From: Monosporascus cannonballus
Taxonomy: Eukaryota > Ascomycota > Sordariomycetes > Xylariales
DNA: 64,000 nucleotides
Direction of reading: 5' to 3'
Assembly: GCA_004154925.1 (NCBI GenBank)
Contig: QJNS01000044.1
Location: 186,001 to 250,000 of the forward strand
This document shows, piece after piece, positions 49,290 through 61,400 of this stretch; the first letter of the stretch is position 1; each line of letters starts with the position of its first letter. The notes under the pieces are model-generated. The model ran no database searches. It was not told the DNA's origin and was given only the letters and a program-made list of their open reading frames with translations. The position numbers and the translations under genes were made by a program.

Positions 49290-49747
49290 TCTTAGAAATT
49301 CGATGTGCAGTGTTTGTTAAACTGTCGTAAGACGTGGAATTCGTTAACAACCAAGTTCGAGGTACGAAGGTTTAGGGTTGTATTAAGGTTTGGAAATGCT
49401 TAATATAGGCCAAATAATATGCTTTTGTCATCATTAGAAATTCTCCCTGAATAATGCCCCATTTCCCTATTATACATCACGAGATTAATGATCGAATGGT
49501 AAGCAGTCGTGCTTCTCCAAGGAGCGCCAATGAAATAAGGCCTTGGCGAATAAAGTTGCCAAAAACGACTTAGTCTACAGGGGCCTCCCATATTGTGGGG
49601 CTAACCAGTCGAGGCACCATCTTCCAAGGCCGGCATCTAGTCTATCCTGGCGTGCAATATATATAAATCCCTTGGTTTTCCGTCGGCAGGGAATGAAACA
49701 CGGAGTCTGCCTTGTCATTAGTTATTTGGCGTTTACACTCCTAAAAA
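49290..49747. promoter_or_regulatory. Divergent promoter region between the hydrolase and the membrane-protein gene
   Basis: Both start codons face outwards. On the plus strand a CCAAT box lies at 49,527-49,531 and a TATA-like ATATATATAAA at about 49,657-49,667, some 80 bases before the ATG at 49,748. On the minus side a TATATTAAG lies about 110 bases before the hydrolase start. Composition is moderately AT-rich around 49,330-49,450. Function is inferred from position only. Confidence 0.5.
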
Positions 49748-50201
49748 ATGATGCTTCCCCCGTCCGCTCTTTACTACACTGCCGCCGCTATCCACGCAAT
49801 CTCCATCCCTGGTCACATCGCATTCGGCCACCAACATGTGGATAAAGCGGTGGACAAGATCCCAGCGTCCAAGGAGCTCGCCCTAGGCAAGGCAACGGCG
49901 ACTACGGCATGGGATATGGTCAATGGCATGTTCGCAACCCTCGGTAAGCTCCGCTATGACTACCATTTCCCTCAGCCCCCGCCCCGATGGCGGCCACCTC
50001 ACTCATACAATCGTAGCTCTCCTGAATTACCAGTGGGCCCGAACCGGAGGACCAAAAACAGTCGAGGAGGTGTTGATTGTCTGGACCACTGCGGCCACAG
50101 GATTCTACGTGGGGTTACGGTATTTCAAGGTCAACTCTTACGCGGGGTTGGGCTGTTTGTGGGGCGCGCCTTGCTTGAGTTTGGTTGCAATGCAGTTGTA
50201 G
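49748..50201 (+). CDS. Small four-helix membrane protein of unknown function, two exons
   Basis: Exon 1 is 49,748-49,943, exon 2 is 50,017-50,201. The 73-base intron begins GTAAGC, ends CGTAG and interrupts a codon after its first base. The spliced protein has 126 residues. Four hydrophobic helices are visible at about residues 6-28, 54-72, 82-100 and 105-123, with MVNGMFATLALLNYQWARTG across the splice site. I do not recognise a named domain; size and layout recall small fungal DoxX-like membrane proteins. ATG at 49,751 is an alternative start. Without splicing the frame runs into a non-conserved frame, which supports the intron. Probably an integral membrane protein with a function not deducible here. 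No disabling changes are seen. Confidence 0.75.
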
Positions 50202-51322
50202 AGTTATGTATGCTAGTAATGAAACGCGTAGCGGTGCATTATCTCCCCATTGTATAACAGATCTGGCCACCACTAGTAATCGGGGAGGCGAATGGTTCTC
50301 CTCACACCCGTGGGGTTACCAGAACTTGATCCATAAGAATATGAGCCAGCTTGGTAAAAGCACCGACACGGGAGACGTGGTGGGAGTGGCTTGGTTCGGT
50401 TCTGATATTGATTGGCCCTCCGGTTCTATGGCGGGTGGCCTGTCGTAGATCGATTCTCAGGTGTGGGCCGCATATAGCTGTCCTGCTGGGCTGTCTAATC
50501 TCATGATTGGCATTATTATGGAACCAAGTAGGCTCTACCGTATGATACAGTTCGATGGCCGCGTCTGTGGAGATTGGTGTTCTTGTCTTCCGTTTGTGTC
50601 GCAGCTGGTGTTAGCTGCTGCCAACGTTTCACCTGCTCAACCGAAATATGACCGACGAGAATAGCAGCTAGCTTAGACCATTAAATATTGCAGAATGGTG
50701 AAGAAATATCACGAGATTGTTCGGTGTAAATTTCGGTAAGCGTAAATTTACTGCAGAGTATCCTATAGATTCGTGAAGCCCCAGATTTATCTTTGGGACG
50801 ACATTTCGAGATCAGCCTGGACTGCAAACGTCTAGTTTGCATGAGCTGTTTAGAGCAAGTCCGCTTATTATTAAGATCAGCAGGGTCCGGTTTTTACAAC
50901 TAGGAGGTCCAAGCTGAACTATGGGTGGCTGTTGAATGCTATATTGTTCCTTACTACACACCATGTAGGTTCCACCTCTAGGTATCCTTTGTGTTGTTTC
51001 CTGTTGGACATATAACGTGGTCTACTTTCGCCCTTGGTGAAGTTTACAATCCCTTTTCTGAATATTATGCCTGCCCTATTAATGTGAATTACAGGTTTAC
51101 GCGTCATTGAACGGATTGAGAATGATTTCGTAACCATATCGCCTCGAGTATTTTCCCCCGTACGTAGCAAGTTGACCGAATCTCCTGGAGGAGAGTTAAG
51201 TGGTTACGTATACGCCGAGGACACGGGTGGCCTTACTTTGTTCCTGATAGCCAAATTCGGGAGACGCCGTAGCCGCCTGCTAGATGTTAGCTCAGGGTTG
51301 AGAGCACCCTGTAACGTATTAA
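50202..51322. other. About 1.1 kb of GC-balanced DNA without recognisable genes
   Basis: Short open frames occur on both strands (for example minus 50,919-51,170, 83 codons) but none shows a domain, a splice pattern or a bias that separates it from chance. AT content rises after about 50,680. The segment ends at the LTR of E. It may be 3' flank or degraded gene remnants. Confidence 0.45.
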
Positions 51323-51748
51323 TGTTACAGGAACAGGGGTTCCTGTCTTGAGGAGGCCAACCTTTAAGGCCTAGCGTGGAACGGCTACGGCTTAACTCCG
51401 GAAGGGAGTTCTTGGCCCAGATAAGGTGATCTAGGTAATCTAATGGATTGATCAGATCATATAGATCACATAAATCCACGACATACTCACTTTGAGGAAT
51501 TGGGATATATAATAGATCGGTTTTTTTTATAAATAACTACTTCCTTAGTTTTTCGTTTTTTAATTATCAATTTAAGCTTTTAATTTAAAAGCAATGGCAT
51601 CATTTTTTAATTAAGGGAAAAGTTTTTAAATCTTTTTAACTAATAAACCTTTAATAAATTATTTCTCGCCTTATTATTACTTATAAATCAAAACCCCATT
51701 TCGGATATTACTTATATCTCCAAATGGATATATAACAGGTTCGTTACA
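51323..51748 (+). repeat. 5' LTR of element E (426 bp)
   Basis: Starts TGTTACAGG and ends GTTCGTTACA, like D. The last 245 bases match D closely. The first 180 (U3) do not, yet have the same length up to the GGATATATA box (about 51,496-51,506). U3 is GC-balanced, the rest AT-shifted. Confidence 0.85.
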
Positions 51749-52119
51749 TTTTAATAACTCCTTAATTAATAACTAAGAAATAATTTATCACTTAATTAAA
51801 GGATAAGTTTTCCTGAACTTAATGCAAAAATAATATAAAACGACATTTAAAAAATAAATAACATATTTAATCCTTATTATTAATGAATAAAGGATTAATA
51901 ACTAAATTAAACGACTTACCCTTTGTCGAAAATCTTGTAAATTAATTAATAATATAACTTTATTTATTATTCGATTTTAAGAAGATTCTTTTTCCTTTTA
52001 ACCTTAACAATAGCTTTTATCCGTAAAAGAAATAATTAAGGTATAAAGAGTTAAGATAAATAAAGATAAAAAAATACCCGGTTAAAAATAAAAAAAGGGT
52101 ATTAAAGCGTTTAATTAAA

Positions 52120-53130
52120 AAAAAGAATTTATTATGAAAAAACGATTAGACCTTTTGGCCCAAAAAATTAAAAGCCTAAAAAAAAGAATATTCGATTCGC
52201 TAAAAAAATAAACCGATTTTTCCGCAATTCGGTTCTCCCGGAGGACGAAATTAAGGAAATGGTTTTTAATTACCTTTACTCGGCGCGGAATGACCATAAT
52301 AATAGGGAATTTCGATTTTGCTATTGTTTGGCGCAAATCGATTACGAAAAAGAATTATTCCGCTTTTTAATTACTATAAAATACCGGACGTTAAAGGTTA
52401 TAAACTAATTCCTCTTAAGCCTTATAATAGATTTACGGATGTGGAAAGATTTCTGATATAGGCCGGGCTTTACCTTGAATTCTATAAAAGTTCTTTAACG
52501 AAAAACTATTAAACAGTAATGGCCATTTTTTAGTTACTTATCGGAAAGGTATTTTTAGAATTCGAATTTATTATAAGAAATTACTTACAGAATTATCCCA
52601 AAAATTCATTAGATATAATTAATTACATTTTTAATAAATATAAATCTTTCGAAGAAAAAAAATACGAACTTTATTTGGAAATTTAAATAAAAAATAACAT
52701 ATAATTAAATAGCTTTATTTTTTTCGTTAAATTACATTAATATCCGATTATACCATTAAATTTAATTATTTAGCAATTATTTCTAACTTATTAAAAAACG
52801 TATTATTTTATTTTTATTATAATAATTTAAAACTTTAAATTAAAGATAGGTTATATAGAAAACCTAAGATAGGATTCTTTGTAAAATATATAAATAAAAT
52901 TACTATTACCGACCAACATATTTTTAATCGGTATTTCGAAAAAAAGGGGACCCGCAAACGAAATAATAATAAGAATTTTAATAACTAAATTAAGAAGAAT
53001 AAAAGCAAGTTTTAGAAAAAAACGAATGTTATTTTGAAAAAGCTTAAAAAATAAGTTTAACGTAAAGTGTTTTAACAGTAGCAAAAAGGGATATTTTAAA
53101 AGCGAATATTATTTTCCCGCCAAAAGAAAC
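52120..53130 (+). pseudogene. gag remnant of element E
   Basis: Matches D gag: ARLYLEFYKS-like residues near 52,470 and a following TVMAIF segment. The zinc knuckle at 53,064-53,125 reads CFNSSKKGYFKSEYYFPA, with three of the four CCHC ligands altered. Frequent stops. Confidence 0.7.
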
Positions 53131-54139
53131 TCTAAAAAAAAGAATTCTTTAATTCCAAAAAAATTAAAATAATTAAATAAAAAACTGATAATAAATTAAA
53201 AAAGGAGGAAAAGAAATTAGTTCGATTTCCTCCCAGCCAGAATTTATTATTGCCATAATTATTTAAATTTAGAACAATATCCCAAAATACGAAATTATTT
53301 TATTTACTAGGATTTTAAGGTTAAAGCTTGTAAATATTACCTAGGATAAACGACTTCCAAAATAATTATAAAACTAAGATACCAATATTTTTTTAATTTT
53401 AACAAATATAAAATACATATAGAAAACGGTTAATTTCGACCATATATTAATAACTATAAACAATTATCTTTGGAACTTTACGAATTCCCAAAATATACCA
53501 TTTACCGGAAAATATTACCGGTAAACCTTTACGACCTGTTACATTTTACCGCTTATTACCGCAATAATTATTTGGTTTATTTTAAAACCAAAAAAATAAT
53601 AACCTTTGGCCTAAATGAAATAAAGAAATACCCATTAAACCAAATAATACGTACAAATATATAAAAACCCTCCGATAACCGGAATATCCCAAATCTTATT
53701 ACTTATATCCTAATTCAAAACGGAATTAAAAAGCCATATCGCAAAAATACTTGTGTTATGCCCTAACGTTTTGCATTTAATACAAGTTCCTAAATATAGG
53801 AATACCTTCTTCGAAAACATACCTTTCCGACCTTATAATTTAGGAAATATAAAACCAAAAATTAAACCAGAAAAAAAACGATTATTTTCGAATGCCAATT
53901 AGGCAAAAAGAAATAGTACAAGTATAGGGATAATTATTATATTAAATATGCGGCTAAAACGATTCGAAAATAAAAACGCCTTTTCGTAAGCAAATTACGT
54001 TAATTAAAAAACGATAAAGATCTTCGAAAATAAAATATCGAAAAACCTTAATATATAAAACCTTATATAACGTAACTAAGGGATTATATAGCTAAATCGA
54101 ATTTTTTTGGCGATATAAAAATAAAACGTTTAAAATTAT

Positions 54140-57100
54140 AATTAACTTAAAAATAAAAAGCAATTTAATCTTTTTTATAATAGCAGAAAAATATTAGGTT
54201 AACTAGAAATATAAGTTAATAGTTTATAAATTACGTATAGTAAACCGAAATTTATTTATATATGAAAACGGATAAATCCTTCGAAACACTAAAAAATTTC
54301 GAATACGAATTTAAGGATATTAAGAACGGATTTCGCTGGATATTACCGATATTTTTGAGAACGATATTATTCTGAAAATGCCGTAACTCAAGTCCAGTAA
54401 TTTACGGATTAACTGGAAACATCAAACACTTTTATAAGAAAATAAAATACCCGAAAAAGATAACTAAAAAATCTGCTATATTATTAAAAGAATCTAGATT
54501 ACGAATTAAGCCTTTATAATACTACCTAAATATAGGCATTTCAAAAAATTATTTAAAAATAGAAAAAATTACGAACTGCCACCATATGGTTAATAAAACC
54601 ATAAAATACTTATTAAGAAAAAATATTATTTCAAACTTTATAAGATTTATCACATAAACCTTAATAAATTAAAGGCTTTGTAAAAAAGTATTAAACTTAA
54701 ATTAAAAAGAAAATATATTTAACCCTTTAACTTTCTTACGGGATATCCCGTTCTTATAATATTAAAAACCAAAGATAAAAAACAAAGAATTAACGAAAAT
54801 AAAAACCTAATTTTTAAAAAAATAATTAATTATTAACAATTAAACGATATTACGATTAAAAATAGATATCCTTTAACACTTATAAGTATGCTAAAAAAAT
54901 GTTAATAAAACAAAATAATTTACCGTATTTAAGTTTCAAAATAATTATTACCGTATTAAAATAACTAAAGGAAAAAAATGAAAAACGGTATTTAAAATAA
55001 TATATGGACTTTACGAATACAAAGTTATGCCTATAGGACTTACTAATACTCCCGCCAGCTTTTAACACCTAATTATAATTACGTTTAAAAAGTTTCTGGA
55101 TAAATTTATATTCGTCTATCTCGACGATATCCTTATTTACTCGAAAACTTTCGAAAAATACAAATAACGGGTTACTTAAATATTCCAAATATTAAACAAA
55201 ACAAATATCCGAATTAATCCAGCTAAAAACATATGGCATACGTAAAGGCTAAATTTTCTAAGATATATTCTTACCCCCGGCCAAATTCAGATTTAACGCT
55301 TTAAAATAAAAGCAATTAAGAACTAACTTATCCCTAATAAGGCGATCGTTATAAATATCTGGCAAATCTTAAAATTTACGGATTACGTACGCAGCTTAAT
55401 TAAGAGATACAGAAATATAATTAGGTTATTAACGAAATTTACTACCAAAAAATATACAGGAAAAGAATTTAAATTTCCAAAAAATGCAAAAAAAACGTTC
55501 CAACTATTAAAAGATACGATTATTAATAAACATATAATAAGATTACTGAATACAAATAAAAAAGACGATTAAAAACGGATATTTTAAATTACGCCCTAAA
55601 TACCGTCTTAAAATAACTAAAGGATAACAACAAATAGTACCTAATGGCATATTATTTAAAAGTATTCCGTAATGCAAAATGTAAATATCAAATTTACAAT
55701 AAAAAATTATTAATAATTTTTAATACTTTTAAAAAATAGGAATTTTTCTTTAACGAAATAAAACCACTTTTCGATATTTATTCCAATTACAAAACATTAC
55801 CCGATTTATAAAACCCCAAAAGCTAAATAAACGGTACAAAAAATAAATACTTTTTTTATTAAAATTTAATTTTACGATATATTATATTAAGGAAAAAAAA
55901 TATCCAGACGGATATTCTTAATCGTAAAGGAAATTATAATTCCAGAATTCTCAAAAAAAGCATATAAATATTATAATATAACCAGGATAATATTATATAA
56001 TCATACGAAATTCTAAGGAAATTAGTTTTCGAACTTTTAATTCGGTTCCGGAATTTTTACGATATAAAAAAAATAAAAGGAAATTTAGCAATTAAAAGGA
56101 TAATTAAAGGATTAGTTACTATATTATGGCAAAACTTATATTCCCAGGGATCAGTAAAATTAATTTGTAAAGGAATTTTACGAAAATCTATTATACGGAT
56201 ATCAAAAATTCTTTAAAACTACCTAACGGCTATAAGAAAAATACGATTTCCTTAAACTACGCCGTATAATCAAGATAATTATTAAAAATTATAATATTTG
56301 CAATAAGGTCAAAGTAATACGCTATAAGCCTTACGGGTTATTATAACCCACCGATATTCCTAATAAAATATAGAATACCATAATTTGGGATTTTATTATT
56401 AATTTGCCTTTATTTAAAAACCTAATTATTAGAATTAAGTACGACAAAATATGGGTAATCGTTAACAAATTTATCAAATACGGGTACTTTTTATTTTTCA
56501 AAGGAAACGCGACGGTAAAACGGTTAACATACGCCTTTATCAGATATTACTTAGATAAACACGGAATACCAGAAAAAATCATTTTTAATAAAGATATGTT
56601 ATTCATTTCCAAATTTGGCACCAGCTTTTTTAAACAAATTAATGCCAAACTTAAATTCTTAACAGCATATTATCCCTAAACAGATAACCAAACGGAAAAA
56701 CTAAATTAAACCTTAGAACAATATTTCCGAAACTATATTAACTACTAACAAAATAATTAAGTAAAGCTTTTACCATTAATACAAATCGCCTATAACATAT
56801 TTATCAATAAAAACATAGGTATATCCCCTCATATAGCTATATACGAACGTAATGCAAAAACGGAACGTCCCAAATAACTATTTAACAAAGTTCCAAAAAT
56901 TACTACGATTGCTCCAAAAATAAAAATATTAACGACAAAGATTAAAACAATTTAAACTCGTTTCCAAAATAAATTACGATTCCTTTAATAACAAATAATT
57001 TAATATTATAACAAAAGAAATTAAAAAATCATTTCTAGCAAAAAGAAACAAAGTTTACTTATTACGCCAAAAACAAAATACGATCTTAAACATTTTACAA

Positions 57101-57440
57101 ATTAAAACAAAAAAACTTAACAATAAACTTAACTTTAAAAAACATAACTTATTTAAAATTAATAAAGTTATTTCCAAAACTAACTATCGATTATCGCTAC
57201 TTAAAAACATAAAAATACATCCCGTTTTCTATATTTCGTTACTTAAACCAGTACCCAAAAACGCCCTATTGGAAATAAGCTTAAACATCGAAAAAATAAT
57301 AGCAAATATAAAATCGAATAAATATTGGATTCGAAAATAATTAAAAACAAAATCTAATACTTAATTAAATAAAAGAAAATACTTATACGAAAAAAACTTA
57401 TAAAAATTACTTAACCACTTAACGAATGCGATAAACCTAA
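54140..57440 (+). pseudogene. pol remnant of element E (protease, RT, RNase H, integrase, chromodomain)
   Basis: Collinear with D. The reverse transcriptase has NYRIKI-type residues, then LTNTPASF and YLDDILIYSKT (about 55,117-55,150). The integrase core lies in a 91-codon open stretch (56,404-56,679) with KIWVIVNKFIKYGYF, KHGIPEKIIFNKD and FKQINAKLKFLTAYYP. The chromodomain near 57,295-57,440 is heavily mutated. Stops in all domains; dead. Confidence 0.78.
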
Positions 57441-58036
57441 TTAAGACGTTCTATCACCAAAATCCTAACCGACCGTTTCCAACATAGCCAAGATCGCGGA
57501 CAATAACGGTCCCCCGTTTAAATCCAAACCTTCGGCGTTCCAGACGAAGGAAATAAAAGCCTTCAAAACGGCATCCATTTCAGAAACAAACTGCGTTTAT
57601 TCCGCTTTTACGCAATGTTACTTTTTTTTCATCCTTTTCCGTTTTTCCAACCGATTTAATTTCTTTCTCTTTTTGAAAATCATAAAGGCCTTTTTTTGCA
57701 AAATATTTTATTAAAAACGCAAATGATTTAATCGGCCCAAAGATTCCATTAATTTATCCTTTATTTCGCATTATTCCTTTTGTAAATGCTCGGGTTTTTC
57801 CCTAATTTTTACTAAGGAATTCATATTTAATATGTTATAAGCCGAACGTTAGCAACGGATATAGCAATTACAACTTAGAATATTTATTACGTAAAAGCAA
57901 TTAGGTTTCCCAAAACGAACACAATTTGAACAAATAATAACTTTGGAACCAAATTTCCCGATAAAATTTGTACGATTAACGCACGCTTCGCATTAATTCA
58001 GTCAAAATTTTCTTTTCTCTTTTTAAATACGGCTTG
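57441..58036 (+). other. 3' tail of element E up to the F insertion
   Basis: The first 200 bases match the D tail (27,190-27,330). The rest is AT-rich with no recognisable feature. Confidence 0.45.
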
Positions 58037-58431
58037 TGTGACGGCTAGGCGGTTTAACCAACTATTAAACCTTAAGTCGACGGGTTTATGTTAGCAGAAA
58101 TATCGTAAAAATCTAAGCAATGAATATAGTAACGGGTTACGTCTCGTAATACCAAAGGCGTTTTGGGTAACGATATTATATTGCAAACTAAAGTTATTTA
58201 AATTATGGAAATAACGAACGTATATATTTTTGTTTTGGTTTAAGGTGCTTAAACGGCTTAAACCCTTAAGACCTTTAAGCTTTTTAAGCCTTCCTGCTGG
58301 CTTAAAAGGCTTAAGGCGTTTGGCGTTTTAAAACCTTTAAGCTAATTACGTAACATCTTGGCTAAAGTGGGACCCGTTTTTCTTATGGTTTTGACCGTCC
58401 GGGAAAAATCTAAAACCGTTAGGTTATAATA
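58037..58431 (-). repeat. 3' LTR of element F (395 bp)
   Basis: Shares R-U5 with C, 2b and 2d. Its U3 (58,245-58,345) has its own repeat set based on GGCTTAA/CCTTTAAGC. The junction with E at 58,036 is exact. Confidence 0.88.
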
Positions 58432-61400
58432 CGATTTTTTCCTTTTTAAAATTTTTATCCTTAAAAATCAAATTATTTATTTATTAATTTTAATAAATAA
58501 CCTTCCCTTTTTTATATTTATTATATCGGGTCGTATTAAAAAATCTCGTTTTCGTAAACGTATTAACATTTTAATTCTTTCAAAACGTATTAAACGTTTT
58601 AGTTTTAAAATAGTTTTTTATTTTCGTTACGAAAAGAAAAATATAAGATACAAGGTTATTCGAAAAGTTTTAAAATATGCGCAATATATTTATTATAGTA
58701 GCCTTTATAACGTTTTTAGGCTTTCGAAAATTAAGTACCAGAAATTGCTTAACGAAAAAGATTATTTAAAGCGTAAAAAAAAATAAGTTCGTAAAACGTT
58801 ACGGACTATTACTAACAAACTGGATTACCTACAGAAATAAAGGCAATTATTTCGTTATCGCAATATGGAAATATTTCGTTAAGATATTTAAAATACAAAG
58901 GCGATAGAAGAATTCGAACGTTTGGAAAAAAAATAATAATAATTGGAGGCCGCGGTTATGGCCGCTTTATTAGCACAGGTTACTGCTAATTTGCCCGATA
59001 TTCCGATTATTAATTAATCGATTATTAATTTAAATATGCCCGTTGTTACTGGTAAAAATCTTTCAACAGGTATTAGGCGCCAATAAGGTTTTTAGCGGGT
59101 TCCCAGGTATTTTTGGAATTTGGGTATTTTTTCTATTTAATTAAGTATTAAATAAGTCTGTTTTGTTTTCGTATGTCAAGAATTTTTTTACTTCGTATCC
59201 CTATTCGTTTTCTATTTTTATATCGTTTTATACCGTATATATTTTGATCGTATTTGTTATTAATTCGAATAAGGAAATATAAAAAATTGGATAAAATTTA
59301 ACCTTTAATAAAAGTTCCAATTAATAATTATTTTTTGCGATTTTCTTGGCAATTTTGTATGGACCGATATATTTGAAATCGAAGTTTTTGTTAAGTTATT
59401 TTATTTAAATGTTTTTGGTAATTAGGTAAATTATTTTCCCCTTTTCGAAAATTAATCCTTTTAATCTTTTTTGCTTATAATATTTGCTTATTTTATTTTG
59501 TACGAATTCTAATTTTATTTTTATTTTTTAATGCAGTTATCGTAATTATTTCGACATAAGGATTACTTTAATATTAATTAGGCTATCGTTACGTACTTTT
59601 CGGTAAATTTTTAGAATAAAACCAAAATTTGCGTTTGCAAATATTATTTTAATATTTTCGTAATAATTAATATTATAAATTAATTAAGCAATTAATAACC
59701 TTTTAACTTAATTATTTTGTTTATAATTAATATAATATCGTAAATAAATTTTTAAAGTTTAATTTATTCGTTTTATCTATTCGTTTGTTTATGGTTTAAA
59801 TACATCAAATAACTTGTAATTTAGGCCGATCTATGCCATTAGGCCTTATTAAAATTTAAATACGAATATCGATCCTTTATCTGACATAATTTGTGTTGGT
59901 AATCCGTATATATTAAAAATATGGCTAAAAAAATATATGTTAATTATTCGGCGTTTATATCCTCATAATATAATAAAAAATAAGAAAATTTCGTAAATCG
60001 ATCGACGATTACGAAAATACTATCGTAATATATTTATGTAACTGGATTTTTTAACATAAAAAATTTAATAATAAAGTTAAATGTAATTAAATACCATAAT
60101 TACTTTATAACTGGTAATAGCTATAACTTTCCGTATAGCTTATGTCGTTAAGTTTTTATTTTGGCGTAAATATCGTATTGCTGTATAATTTTCTGTATTG
60201 TTAATTTTAATTTGGGAAAAGAATATATGCGTTAAAGTTTTTTTAGGGTTTTATGGATCTTTGGGTATTTATATAATTAATATTTGTATATTTTTCGTAC
60301 TAAATCCTTTTGGTATTTTTTTGAAATTTGTATTTTGTTTATTTTTTGGTTTTTTGGAAAATTATCGTTATATTACTGGATTTTCTGATATATATCGAAA
60401 GGTATTATCCGAATCGTCGTAATATATTATAAGCGTAAATATTTTTTTATAATGGTATTAATAATTATATAGCTAATTTTAATTAATTTCTTTTTAAAGT
60501 TTAATTACCTGTTTAAGGTATTTGTTCTGCCGTTTTCTGATTTTTTCTTATGGATAATAACGAAGTCGAAATTCGCCAATTTTTTCCCGTAACGAAATTA
60601 TCGTTTTATAAATTTTCTGGTCGTGGTAAATCGGGTAAAATTTTGATAATCCGTATAAACTTTGACCTGATATAAATTTCCCTTTAGAAAATGCTTAAAT
60701 TCCCGAAATGCCATAATAATAACCATAAACTTTTTATTTGGAATGCCGTAATTAATTTTATCCTTTTTTAATTTGTACGAAAAAAATGTAATAAAATATA
60801 TTTTGCTTTAATTATTTCGCTATGCAATTACTGCGCCTAACGCGTAATTCGAAATATCGGTTTTTAGTTCGACAAAGCGGTTTAAATTATATATAATTAG
60901 TATTAATTTGCTGGTAATTATATCCTTAATATCTTAAAATGCTTTTTCCGTATCTGGCATCCATTTAAATTTTTTTTTCGTAAGATTTATTAGAGCTATA
61001 GTTATTTTGTTAAAGTTTCGAATAAACTTCTTATAGTAATTGGCGAATCCAAAAAATGCCTATACCTTTTTGACCGTATTTGGCGTTTGCTATTCCGTGA
61101 TTATAATGATTTTTTTAAGGTTTATTTTAATATGTCCTAGGATAATAATATATCCTAAATATTTTATTTTTTATATATTGAATTAACCTTTTTCCGCGTT
61201 AATAAATAATTTTGCGTCCTGTAAAGTTTGAAAAACTTTATAAACGTATTTTGCGTATATTTGTTTTATTTCCGAAAAGATAAAAATGTCGTCGAGATAA
61301 CAAACGATGAAAATATTAAGGTATTTTCGTAATACGTAATTAATTATTCGTTAAAAAGTTATTGGTACGTTTGTAAGTCCTATTAGCGTAACTAAATACT

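Larger units (their letters stand above)
51323..58036 (+). mobile_element. Element E: Gyp3 Ty3/gypsy retrotransposon, 3' end truncated by F
   Basis: The 5' LTR is at 51,323-51,748. The interior follows D domain by domain: gag (about 52,120-53,130), protease (54,140-54,420), reverse transcriptase (54,820-55,160, YLDD at 55,117-55,128), RNase H (55,370-55,900), integrase (56,300-56,900), chromodomain (57,295-57,440). No 3' LTR: at 58,037 the LTR of F begins. I infer F inserted into the 3' tail of E and that the rest of E lies beyond the window. It is the boundary of the gene island. Confidence 0.88.

Noticed and set aside
48991..49320. 109-codon plus-strand frame
   Set aside because: Antisense to the intact hydrolase; Ser/Arg-rich as expected of a shadow.
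50919..51170. 83-codon minus-strand frame
   Set aside because: No recognisable domain and no supporting splice or promoter signal; left unassigned.
60198..60422. 74-codon plus-strand frame with a twin at 28,525-28,722 minus
   Set aside because: Antisense to integrase H2C2 sequence of Gyp2 in F and C.
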